A stretch of 64,000 nt of DNA, from the NCBI RefSeq assembly GCF_019801605.1, contig NZ_JAHVIT010000001.1, positions 496,001 to 560,000 on the forward strand, written 5' to 3'. The stretch is from Maritimibacter alkaliphilus (GTDB lineage: Bacteria > Pseudomonadota > Alphaproteobacteria > Rhodobacterales > Rhodobacteraceae). The notes under the pieces were generated by a model that worked only from the letters and a program-made list of their open reading frames with translations, did no database searches and was not told the origin of the DNA. Of the stretch, positions 28,921 to 36,303 are shown piece after piece. The position numbers were made by a program, and so were the translations under genes. Numbering within the stretch: the stretch's first letter is position 1; every line of letters starts with the position of its first letter.

Positions 28921-30102
28921 TCAGCCCCCGTGCGCCGCCAGCCTGCGGGCCAGTTCCGCGATGCCGTCACGGTCGACGTTGGCGAAGGCCACGCGCATCT
29001 GGCGCCTGCCCGACAGGTCGTCGGTCGGCATGAACATCGTGCCCGGCAGCATCAGCACGCCCGCCTCGCGCACCAGTCGGGGCGCCAACTCGTCCGAGGG
29101 CGTGTCGGACCCATGTGCCATGTAGGCGAAATAGGCCCCGCAGCCGAGCAGCGACCAGCCGCCGCTTTCCAGCACCGGGCGCGCCTCTTCCACGGCGCGG
29201 CGGCGGGCGAGGATCTCCTCGCGCTCGCCCGCGACCCACTGGTCGAGGTTGCGCAGCCCCCAGAGCGCCGCGATCTGCCCCAGTTGCGCCGGGCAGATGG
29301 TGACCGTGTCGAGGTATTTCTCGATCTCCGCCAGCCGCGCGACACTGGTGGCCACGGCGCCCACGCGATGCCCGGTCAGCCGGTAGCTCTTGGAGAAGGA
29401 ATAGAGGTGGATCAGCGTGTCGTCCCAGTCGGGATCGGTGAAGAGATCATGGGGCGCGCCGGGCAGGGAATGGAAATCGCGGTAGGTCTCGTCCAGGATC
29501 AGGGCGAGGCCCTTCTCCCGCGCGAGGTCGCGGAAGGCCGCGATCAGCTCGGCCGGGTATTCCACGCCGGAGGGGTTGTTGGGCGAGACCAGCACGATCA
29601 CCCGGGTCCGGTCGGTGATCAGGGCCCGGGCCATCTCGGGATCGGGCAGCAGGTCGTCGCCGGTCTTCAGCGGCACGGTCTTCGCCCCGATCATGTCGAG
29701 CCACATCTTATGGTTGAAATACCACGGCGTCGGCAGCAGCGCCTCGTCGCCCTCGCCCAGCAGGGTGGAGGTGACGGCGCAGAAGGCCTCGTTGCAGCCC
29801 GAGGTGATGGCGATCTGACCGGCCGAGACCGCGCCGCCATAGCGCCGCATGATCGAGGCGGCCAGTTCCTCGCGCAGGGCGGGCAGGCCGAGAACGGGGC
29901 CGTAGAGGTGGGCCTGCGGATCGTTCAGCGCGGCCTCGGCGATCACCTCGCGCAGGGCCAGCGGCGGCAGGTCCACCGGCGCGGCCTGGCTGACGTTCAG
30001 CAGCGGGCGTTCGGGCGGGAAGGTCACGCCCTCGATCCAGCGGCGGCTTTCCGGCACCGGCGGGGAAAAGGTGGTCGCGGTGCGGGGCAGCGGGCGCGTC
30101 AT
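28921..30102 (-). CDS. PLP-dependent aminotransferase, class I/II
   Basis: A 393-residue cytoplasmic fold-type I aminotransferase. The PLP lysine is in LYSFSKSYRLTGHRVGAV; the substrate/PLP blocks SPNNPSGVEYPAE and LILDETYRDFH (Asp and Tyr) precede it; TSGCNEAFCAV is the phosphate-binding turn; the C-terminal Arg block is QMRVAFANVD. The substrate is not predictable; aspartate/tyrosine-type is likely. The ATG at 30102 has GGAGA at good spacing; the longer frame runs into the repeat element and is rejected. Confidence 0.85.
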   Translation of the reverse strand: MTRPLPRTATTFSPPVPESRRWIEGVTFPPERPLLNVSQAAPVDLPPLALREVIAEAALNDPQAHLYGPVLGLPALREELAASIMRRYGGAVSAGQIAITSGCNEAFCAVTSTLLGEGDEALLPTPWYFNHKMWLDMIGAKTVPLKTGDDLLPDPEMARALITDRTRVIVLVSPNNPSGVEYPAELIAAFRDLAREKGLALILDETYRDFHSLPGAPHDLFTDPDWDDTLIHLYSFSKSYRLTGHRVGAVATSVARLAEIEKYLDTVTICPAQLGQIAALWGLRNLDQWVAGEREEILARRRAVEEARPVLESGGWSLLGCGAYFAYMAHGSDTPSDELAPRLVREAGVLMLPGTMFMPTDDLSGRRQMRVAFANVDRDGIAELARRLAAHGG

Positions 30103-30137
30103 GACGGTCTCCGGCGTGAGGAATGGCCTTGGGGACG

Positions 30138-30297
30138 GGAGGGGGGCTGTCTGCCCCCCGGCCCCTGGAGGGGCCTCCCCCCGAGGATATTGGGCAGCGA
30201 AAGATGGCAGGGGCGCGCAATGGCGGCTTTCATCTTTCCCCAAATACCTCCGGGGGACTTGCGCGTCAGCGCAATGGGGGCAGAGCCCCCTGCGGGG
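30138..30297. repeat. Inverted pair of dispersed palindromic repeats
   Basis: Left copy (30138-30206): a hairpin of GGGGGGC/GCCCCCC around TGTCT, GCCCCT-GGA-GGGGC, then CCCCCCGAGGATATTGGG and GAAAGATGG. Right copy (30231-30297) is its reverse complement in outline: CATCTTTCCCCAAATACCTCCGGGGG, TTGCGC-GTCA-GCGCAA, then GGGGGC-AGA-GCCCCC. The inner halves pair with each other around a 24-base centre. It lies between the aminotransferase start and the gpt stop. Same family as 19820-19894. Confidence 0.75.
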
Positions 30298-30798
30298 TCA
30301 GTCGGTCCCGCGGTAGGGTTTGACGTATTGCATTGCCATGTCCCAAGGGAAGAAGATCCAAGTGTCCTGGCTCACTTCCGTGATGTAGCTGTCGACCTGG
30401 GGCCGGCCCTTGGGCTTGGCATAGACGGTCGCGAAATGCGCCTTGGGGTACAGCTTGCGCACCAGTTCCAGCGTCTTGCCGCTGTCCACGAGGTCGTCGA
30501 TCACGAGGATGCCGGTGCCGTCGCCCATCAGCTCGGCATCGGGGGCGTTCAGCACCACGGCGTCCATCTGCTGCTGGTGGTTGTAGCTCTTGACCGAGAT
30601 CGTATCGACCGTGCGGATGTCGAGCTCGCGGGCGATGATCATCGCGGGGGCCATGCCGCCGCGGGTGATCGCGACGACGGCGCGCCAGTTGCCGTCATCG
30701 GGCCCGTGACCGTCCAGCCGCCACGCAAGCGCGCGGCTGTCGCGGTGAATCTGGTCCCAGCTGATGTGGAACCCTTTCTCGTGGGGCAGTTTGTCCAT
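30298..30798 (-). CDS. gpt: Xanthine phosphoribosyltransferase
   Basis: A 166-residue purine salvage enzyme adding PRPP-derived ribose phosphate to xanthine/guanine. The PRPP-binding loop is [18 protein letters not shown] (about 101-118), preceded by [21 protein letters not shown] (about 42-62); PWDMAMQY near the C-terminus is typical of Gpt. The ATG at 30798 has AGGAGG upstream; the longer frame overlaps fabI. It follows fabI by 32 bp on the same strand, so they are probably co-transcribed. Confidence 0.9.
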   Translation of the reverse strand: MDKLPHEKGFHISWDQIHRDSRALAWRLDGHGPDDGNWRAVVAITRGGMAPAMIIARELDIRTVDTISVKSYNHQQQMDAVVLNAPDAELMGDGTGILVIDDLVDSGKTLELVRKLYPKAHFATVYAKPKGRPQVDSYITEVSQDTWIFFPWDMAMQYVKPYRGTD

Positions 30799-30830
30799 CA
30801 CTGGTCCTCCTGCGGGGCCGCGCGCGGCCC

Positions 30831-31637
30831 TCAGCTCTTCTCGATATCGGGCGCGTCGACGGCCTTCATGCCGACCACGTGGTAGCCCGCGTCCACGTGC
30901 AGGTTCTCGCCGGTGGTCCCGCGGCCCAGATCGGACAGCAGGTAGAGCGCGGCATTGCCGACATCCTCGATCGTCACGTTGCGGCGCAGCGGCGAATTCA
31001 GTTCGTTCCATTTCAGGATGTAGCGGAAATCACCGATGCCGGAGGCCGCCAGCGTCTTGATCGGCCCGGCCGAGATCGCGTTCACGCGGATGCCGTCCTT
31101 GCCGAGGTCCTCGGCCAGATACATGACGGAGGCTTCCAGCGCGGCCTTGGCGACGCCCATCACGTTGTAGTGCGGCATCACCTGTTCGGCGCCGTAGTAG
31201 GTCAGCGTCAGCATGGACCCGCCGTTGGGCATCAGCTTCTCTGCGCGTTTGGCCACGGCGGTGAAGGAGAAGACCGAGACGTCCATCGTCATCTTGAAGT
31301 TGCCGCGGCTGGTGTCGACATAGCGCCCGCGCAGCTCGTTCTTGTCGGAAAAGCCGATGGCGTGGACGATGAAGTCGATCGTGCCCCAGTCCTTCTCGAG
31401 CGCCGCGAAGCAGGCGTCGATGCTCTCGTCCGAGGAGACGTCGCAATCGTAGAGGTGTTCCACCCCCAGTTGATCCGCCAGCGGGATCACCCGCTTCTTG
31501 AACTGGTCCCCCATGTAGCTGAACGCCAGCTCTGCACCCGCGTCGGCGCAGGCCTTGGCGATGCCCCATGCGATGGACTTATCGTTTGCAAGGCCCATGA
31601 TAAGACCGCGCTTGCCTGCCATCAGGTTGTTGGACAT
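30831..31637 (-). CDS. fabI: Enoyl-[acyl-carrier-protein] reductase (NADH), FabI
   Basis: A 268-residue short-chain-dehydrogenase enzyme doing the last reduction in fatty-acid elongation. It carries the FabI-specific start [20 protein letters not shown], the [11 protein letters not shown] cofactor region, [19 protein letters not shown], the catalytic Tyr-x6-Lys pair in [19 protein letters not shown], and the C-terminal [15 protein letters not shown]. It is the triclosan-target type by sequence class. GGAGAAG precedes the ATG. It is divergent from pdxH across a 143-bp gap. Confidence 0.96.
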   Translation of the reverse strand: MSNNLMAGKRGLIMGLANDKSIAWGIAKACADAGAELAFSYMGDQFKKRVIPLADQLGVEHLYDCDVSSDESIDACFAALEKDWGTIDFIVHAIGFSDKNELRGRYVDTSRGNFKMTMDVSVFSFTAVAKRAEKLMPNGGSMLTLTYYGAEQVMPHYNVMGVAKAALEASVMYLAEDLGKDGIRVNAISAGPIKTLAASGIGDFRYILKWNELNSPLRRNVTIEDVGNAALYLLSDLGRGTTGENLHVDAGYHVVGMKAVDAPDIEKS

Positions 31638-31780
31638 CTGCTCTTCTCCGACCTGTCATTCCCGGTGGAAATCCTTTAGGCGATTGGCGATGGGGCATCA
31701 AGACCGGCGCTTTAACTTTGCCGGTGCCGGCTCTTCAGCCCCGCACTGGCGCCTATGTGATTTTCGGAAAGGATAGCAGG

Positions 31781-32386
31781 ATGAGCGACAGGGACGGAAT
31801 TTTTGCGGGCGATGATCCCTTCGCACTGGCCCGCAGCTGGCTGGCCGAGGCCGAGAAGACCGAGCCGAACGACCCGAACGCGATCGCGCTTTCGACGGTC
31901 AATGCCGACGGTCTGCCCAACGTGCGCATGGTCCTGCTGAAGGAGATCGAGGACGCGGCCTTCGTGTTCTACACCAACTATACCAGCGTAAAGGCTCAGG
32001 AAATCGACGGCGCCGGCAAGGCGGCCTTCGTCTGGCATTCCAAGACCCTGCGGCGCCAGATCCGCGTGCGCGGCACGGTCACCCGCGAGGACGGCGAACA
32101 GGCGGATGCCTACTATGCCTCACGGTCGCTGAAGTCGCGGCTGGGGGCCTGGGCCTCGCAACAGTCGCAGCCGCTGTCGTCGCGCGGCGCCCTGATGGCC
32201 GAGGTCGCAAGAATTACGGCGCAGAAGGGAACCAATCCCCCCCGCCCGGCGTTTTGGGGGGGTTACCGGCTTGCCCCGGTCGAAATCGAATTCTGGGCCG
32301 ATGGGGCATTTCGTCTTCACGATCGCTTCCGCTGGACCCGCACCAACAAGGAAGATCCGTGGTCAACTATTCGTCTGAACCCTTGA
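31781..32386 (+). CDS. pdxH: Pyridoxamine 5'-phosphate oxidase
   Basis: A 201-residue FMN enzyme producing pyridoxal 5'-phosphate. Signatures: [22 protein letters not shown] (FMN phosphate region), [36 protein letters not shown], and the C-terminal [15 protein letters not shown] and LHDRFRW substrate/FMN segments. Length is slightly short but complete. The ATG at 31781 has AAAGGA upstream; the earlier in-frame start is unsupported. Confidence 0.95.
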   Translation: MSDRDGIFAGDDPFALARSWLAEAEKTEPNDPNAIALSTVNADGLPNVRMVLLKEIEDAAFVFYTNYTSVKAQEIDGAGKAAFVWHSKTLRRQIRVRGTVTREDGEQADAYYASRSLKSRLGAWASQQSQPLSSRGALMAEVARITAQKGTNPPRPAFWGGYRLAPVEIEFWADGAFRLHDRFRWTRTNKEDPWSTIRLNP

Positions 32387-32526
32387 CGAGGCTCGAACCA
32401 GGCTCGTGCATAAGGCGATAGCAAGCAGGCTAAGGCAAAAAAGTCACTTAACGTGACGATCTCATGCAGCCATGTCGCGCTGAGCACTGATTCAAGAGTA
32501 CTTTCCCCCGGCTTACGGTGGGAGAT

Positions 32527-33099
32527 GTGAGCCAAGAAAAGAAGGTAAAAGGATTGACGGAACGCGGAACTGAAATCCGTAGGATGACGGGGGTGGTTAA
32601 GTGGTTTGATCCGGCGCGTGGCTTCGGATTTGTTGTGTCTGACGAGGGTGGCCCCGACATCCTGCTTCATGCAAACGTCCTGAGAAACTTCGGGCAGAGC
32701 ACCATCGCGGATGCGGCGCGGGTCACCATCATGGCCCAGCTGACCGCGCGCGGTGTGCAGGCGACCGAGCTTCTCGACATCGAGATCCCGCAGAGCCAGT
32801 CGGCGCTGCTCGAGGATTTCCAGAGCATCCCGCCCGAGGAACTCGCGGCGGCGCCCTTGGAACCTGCGCGGGTGAAATGGTTCGACAAGGTGAAGGGCTT
32901 CGGCTTTGCCAACGTCTTCGGCCGGCCCGAGGATGTCTTCATCCATGTCGAAGTGCTGCGCGCCTCGGGTCTTGCAGACCTGCAGCCGGGCGAGGCCCTG
33001 GCGATGCGCATCATGGAAGGTCGGCGCGGCCGCATGGCGACGCAGATCTTCGCCTGGGAAGCCGCCACCAAGGAAGCCTCGGAGGCCGCCAGCGCATGA
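32527..33099 (+). CDS. Protein with two cold-shock domains
   Basis: About 190 residues, with two CSD nucleic-acid-binding domains in tandem. In the first, the RNP1-like motif is GVVKWFDPARGFGFV and RNP2 is PDILLHANVL; in the second they are ARVKWFDKVKGFGFA and EDVFIHVEVL. A spacer of about 25 residues joins them. Tandem CSD proteins are common in alphaproteobacteria and are thought to act as RNA chaperones. The start is uncertain: GTG 32518, GTG 32527, TTG 32554 (AGAAGG nine bases upstream) and ATG 32584 are all in frame and all keep both domains. The stop overlaps the DUF192 gene (ATGA at 33096). Confidence 0.85.
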   Translation: MSQEKKVKGLTERGTEIRRMTGVVKWFDPARGFGFVVSDEGGPDILLHANVLRNFGQSTIADAARVTIMAQLTARGVQATELLDIEIPQSQSALLEDFQSIPPEELAAAPLEPARVKWFDKVKGFGFANVFGRPEDVFIHVEVLRASGLADLQPGEALAMRIMEGRRGRMATQIFAWEAATKEASEAASA

Positions 33100-33617
33100 T
33101 GCCTGCGCGGCTCTTCACGGTGGCCCGCAGGGGCGCCCTCGCGATTGGACTCGCGATCGGCGGTCTTGGCGGCCTGTCCCCCATGCAGGCGGCCGCGCAG
33201 TCCGCGCCCGCCTGCCGGGCGGAGGCCGTGCAACTGCGCGGCGACTGGGGGGCGGCGCGCTTCTCGGTCGAACTGGCGCAGACGCCCGCGGAACGGGCCG
33301 AGGGTCTGATGAACCGGCCCTCGATGCCGATGGGGCAGGGGATGCTCTTCGTCTACGAGCGGCCCCAGTCCTCGGTTGCCTTCTGGATGCGCAATACGCT
33401 TATCCCGCTCGACATCATATACATGGACGAGACCGGCACCGTGCAGCGCATCGCTGCCGAGGCCAAGCCGCTGGACGAGACCCCGCTTCCCGGCGGCAGC
33501 GGCATCCAGTTCGTGCTTGAGATCAACGGCGGGCTGGCCGCGGCCATGGGCATCGCGCCCGGCACCCAGTTGCGCCATCCGGCGATCCCGCAGGACAGGG
33601 CCGCCTGGCCCTGTTGA
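33096..33617 (+). CDS. DUF192 family exported protein
   Basis: A 173-residue protein with a long N-terminal hydrophobic signal segment (about 12-35, ending AAAQS) and the DUF192 domain: RFSVELAQTPAERAEGLMNR, GQGMLFVYERPQSSVAFWMR (split here by family motif FWMRNTLIPLDIIYM) and FVLEINGGLAAAMGI. Function of the family is unknown. It is translationally coupled to the cold-shock gene by ATGA, an arrangement that suggests stable partnership but not a shared activity. A strong terminator follows. Confidence 0.85.
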   Translation: MMPARLFTVARRGALAIGLAIGGLGGLSPMQAAAQSAPACRAEAVQLRGDWGAARFSVELAQTPAERAEGLMNRPSMPMGQGMLFVYERPQSSVAFWMRNTLIPLDIIYMDETGTVQRIAAEAKPLDETPLPGGSGIQFVLEINGGLAAAMGIAPGTQLRHPAIPQDRAAWPC

Positions 33618-33656
33618 TCCAGTGCGCGCCGGAAGGCGGCGCCGACGGGACATCAG

Positions 33657-33709
33657 GTGGCGGAAACGCCGCCACGACAGAATGCACAGGGCGGCCACGG
33701 GCCGCCCTT
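33657..33709 (+). terminator. Two hairpins after the DUF192 gene, the second an intrinsic terminator
   Basis: GTGGCGG-AAACG-CCGCCAC at 33657-33675, then AGGGCGGCC-ACG-GGCCGCCCT at 33688-33708, followed by TCGCGTTT. The second is the likely terminator. Confidence 0.75.
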
Positions 33710-33744
33710 CGCGTTTCCGCCCCGTTCCCGTCCGTCGTGCGCCC

Positions 33745-33776
33745 GTGATCAACGCCTGTGATCGACGCCTGTGATC
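33745..33776 (+). repeat. Tandem 13-bp repeat
   Basis: GTGATCAACGCCT (33745-33757) and GTGATCGACGCCT (33758-33770) lie head to tail, followed by a third partial GTGATC. It is in the gap before the P-loop-like gene; possible operator or simple slippage product. Confidence 0.6.
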
Positions 33777-33848
33777 GCGCGTTTCCTGCAAGGCCGCCGC
33801 GACGTCTTCGCACTTGCAGCATGGCCGGCCCGGATCTATCAAATTGTC

Positions 33849-34448
33849 ATGTCTTACGAGCCCCGCATATACCTGACCGGCGCGGCCTGCTCCGGTGTGA
33901 CGACCCTCGGACGGGGGCTCGCGGAGACATGGAACGTCCGGCATCTGGACGTGGACGACTACTTCTGGCTGCCCACCGATCCCCCCTATACCCGCCGCCG
34001 CCCGGTGCTGGACCGCATCCGCGCGATCGAGGCCGACATGGGGCAGGGCGGCTGGGTGATCAGCGGCTCTTTCGACGGCTGGGGCGACCCGTTGATCGCG
34101 GAGGCCGACCTAATCGTCTTCCTCTGCACGGCGACTCATGTCCGGCTGGCCCGGCTCGACCGGCGCGAACGCGCGCGGTTCGGTGCGCGGCTCGATCCGG
34201 GCGGGGACATGCATGACATCCACGTGGGGTTCCGGGACTGGGCGGCCCGCTACGATGATCCCGCCTTCCACGGGCGCAGCCGCTATCGCCATGAACTCTG
34301 GCTGCTGCAGCAGGATTGCCCGGTGCTGCGACTCAACGGCGGGCGCTCGCTGTCGCGGCTGGTCTCGCTCGCCTCGAAGGCGCTCACGCTCGAGGTGCCC
34401 GCAGCGGCAGGCGAGATCGCGCTTTTCAAATCGCTGCCGGGAGGTTAG
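33849..34448 (+). CDS. Adenylate-kinase-like P-loop family protein with altered Walker A
   Basis: A 199-residue cytoplasmic protein beginning RIYLTGAACSGVTTLGRGLA, a nucleotide-kinase-like P-loop in which the usual Lys before the Thr pair is Val. Further family-like features: LDVDDYFWLPTDPPYTRRRP, GGWVISGSFDGWGDPLI and LARLDRRERARFG. Related proteins with GASGSGTTT-type loops are common in bacteria, and none to my knowledge has a proven substrate. The frame extends to 33771 but the tandem repeat there argues against it. It is the last ordinary gene before the tRNA and T6SS locus. Confidence 0.6.
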   Translation: MSYEPRIYLTGAACSGVTTLGRGLAETWNVRHLDVDDYFWLPTDPPYTRRRPVLDRIRAIEADMGQGGWVISGSFDGWGDPLIAEADLIVFLCTATHVRLARLDRRERARFGARLDPGGDMHDIHVGFRDWAARYDDPAFHGRSRYRHELWLLQQDCPVLRLNGGRSLSRLVSLASKALTLEVPAAAGEIALFKSLPGG

Positions 34449-34463
34449 AGACCTTCCACGGTC

Positions 34464-34540
34464 CGGGGCGTAGCGCAGTCTGGTAGCGCACCTGTTTTGG
34501 GTACAGGGGGTCGTGAGTTCGAATCTCGCCGCCCCGACCA
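34464..34540 (+). tRNA. tRNA-Pro (anticodon TGG)
   Basis: A 77-base cloverleaf with encoded CCA. The acceptor stem CGGGGCG pairs with CGCCCCG, the anticodon stem CCTGT/ACAGG encloses loop TTTGGGT giving anticodon TGG, and the T loop reads GTTCGAATC. It reads proline codons CCN, mainly CCA. It stands immediately before the T6SS region. Confidence 0.97.
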
Positions 34541-34653
34541 TTTTCCTGCAAAAGATCGGCCTGCGGGCCCGAAGGCGGCTGTGGTGGTCGCATCGCGCCT
34601 GCGATGGGCCCGTAGACCATGGCACTTGCCCGCCGCCTTCAGACCGCTTCCGC

Positions 34654-35364
34654 TCAGATCGCCCGCAGCAGGATCGTGCCGGTTTCCATCGCCGCCGAAA
34701 TCCGCTGGAATTGCGCCCGCCTGCGCTCGGAGTTGCCGGCGGAGCGCAGGAGAACGGTCTGTGCCTCTTCCACGATGGCCGCGGCCTGCTCCTTGAGCTG
34801 GGGCAGGCGCTCCGGCGCGACGGGCACGAGGGCGCGCGTGGTGCGCCTTGCCTCCGCGCCGGTGCTGCGCGCCCGGCCTGCCGGCAGGGTCGAGGACTGG
34901 TTGGCCTTGGCGAGCGCCTTCAGCTTGGCCGCCGTATCCGCAAGCGTCTTCTGGACCTCGGCGTAATCCCCGGTCCGCGGCAGCTGTTCCGAGATCTGCC
35001 AGTATTCATAGGCCAGGCAGTCGATCTTGTAGGCGTCCACGGTCAGGGCATTGCAGAAACTCGTGGAGCGTCCAAGCGCGTTGGAGATCTTCTGGGTCTC
35101 TGCCGCGCTCGCCTCGGCGGCCGAGGTCAGCAAGGCAGCGCCCGCGACACTGCCCCCGAGGACGCCGGTCAGCGGCGGGATGACCGTCAGGTCGGGGGAG
35201 GGAATGACCGGGCGGTGGTTGAACGGCACGTAGTTGTAGCCGCCCTCGACCACGGGGCGGTCGCCGGCCAGAACGGGCAGCCCGCCAAGCAAAGCCCCGA
35301 GCAGGGCCCCGAACAAGGCTCTGCGCGGGACGGAGAGGGCGGGGACGATGAGAATGGGACGCAT
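34654..35364 (-). CDS. Exported protein of unknown function
   Basis: 236 residues with no family I recognise. A hydrophobic segment at about 10-34 (ALFGALLGALLGGLPVLAG) looks like a signal peptide. Then a short Pro-rich part (VIPSPDLTVIPPLTG), an Ala-rich hydrophobic stretch, two cysteines 12 residues apart (SFCNALTVDAYKIDCLAYEY) that could form a disulphide, and a helical, charged C-terminal half (LKEQAAAIVEEAQTVLLR). GGAGG precedes the ATG. It starts 3 bp after the stop of the next unknown gene, so the two form an operon. Their place between tRNA-Pro and the T6SS genes suggests, but does not show, a link with secretion. Confidence 0.6.
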   Translation of the reverse strand: MRPILIVPALSVPRRALFGALLGALLGGLPVLAGDRPVVEGGYNYVPFNHRPVIPSPDLTVIPPLTGVLGGSVAGAALLTSAAEASAAETQKISNALGRSTSFCNALTVDAYKIDCLAYEYWQISEQLPRTGDYAEVQKTLADTAAKLKALAKANQSSTLPAGRARSTGAEARRTTRALVPVAPERLPQLKEQAAAIVEEAQTVLLRSAGNSERRRAQFQRISAAMETGTILLRAI

Positions 35365-35367
35365 CGG

Positions 35368-36129
35368 TCAGCCTCCGAAAGCTTTGGGGAAGAGGTAGTT
35401 GATACTGAACACGCCGCGGCGGTCCCCCAGCTCGTCGGTGAAGTCGACCAGCGAGGCGGTGACGCTGAGGTTTCTGCGGGTGGGCGGTGACCACGACACG
35501 CCGAGGGTCCCGTATTCCCCGAACCACGACACGCTGGCGGCCAGCGATGGCGTCAGGCCGACGCCGACGCCGGCAAAGAAGCCGGGCTTGGTGTAGCTGT
35601 CGCGCAGGTCCGTGCCGTAGCCCACGGTGAACATGATCGGGGTCGGGATCGCGCTGCCGGTCTCGAAGAGGTGGAACCCCGTCAGCGCCACGTCGACATT
35701 GACGTCGTTGTTCTCGGCATCGCCCCAGGGCGCGATGTTACCGACCGAGGCGCCGAGGTAGAGCGGCGTCCGGCCCTCGGTGATCCGGGTGGCGGCCTTC
35801 AGGTCGAAGTAGCCCGAATCCGCGAAGGAATCGGTGAGGGAGACAATCTCGGCCGTGACCTGAAAGCCGATGCCCTCGTTCATGTCCCCCAGCCCGAAGC
35901 CGAGCGCGAGAGAGCCGTCGCCATCGTTGTCGCGGGTCGCGACGCGCTTGGTGCTATAGGCGAGCGAGGCAAAGAACGACCCGTGCGGGGCCGTGGTCGC
36001 GGAGGGAATACCAAGCAAGGTCAGATGCTTGGTCAGTCCGCTTGAATCCTGCGCCGCGGCCGGGGTCACGCAGGCGGCGGCAAGAAGAAGGCTTGCAGTG
36101 AGTGTACGTCCTGAAAATGATGTCGGCAT
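35368..36129 (-). CDS. Exported beta-rich protein, possibly outer-membrane barrel
   Basis: 253 residues. A clear signal peptide (about 1-26, ASLLLAAACVTPAAA-Q) is followed by alternating aromatic/glycine strands (HGSFFASLAYSTKRVA, GIGFQVTAEIVSL, SGYFDLKAATRI, IMFTVGYGTDL, FFAGVGVGLTPSLAASVSWF) ending in LSVTASLVDF and a last strand VFSINYLFPKAF with a near-terminal Phe, the pattern of an outer-membrane barrel. No family is recognised. The open frame runs far upstream (to 37653) antisense to the caspase gene, but the ATG at 36129 with GGAAAGG upstream is the real start. Confidence 0.6.
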   Translation of the reverse strand: MPTSFSGRTLTASLLLAAACVTPAAAQDSSGLTKHLTLLGIPSATTAPHGSFFASLAYSTKRVATRDNDGDGSLALGFGLGDMNEGIGFQVTAEIVSLTDSFADSGYFDLKAATRITEGRTPLYLGASVGNIAPWGDAENNDVNVDVALTGFHLFETGSAIPTPIMFTVGYGTDLRDSYTKPGFFAGVGVGLTPSLAASVSWFGEYGTLGVSWSPPTRRNLSVTASLVDFTDELGDRRGVFSINYLFPKAFGG

Positions 36130-36303
36130 AAAAAGACCTTTCCGAGCAAAAGCAACACTGGGCAGGTACCCTTCAGCTTGCCGAACACGTGGGCGTTTTC
36201 CTAATCTTTTCTGCAACCCATGCGCGCTATTCCGCGAAATCGGTCGCTCCGCTATAGTGGGGACACCGTTGCAGATGCGGCTCCAGCCGCAGGGATGTTT
36301 CCT

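Noticed and set aside
26518-30885. 1455-codon open frame on the plus strand
   Set aside because: It runs antisense to ppiD, the aminotransferase and gpt, has no family resemblance and crosses repeat elements; high GC keeps it open.
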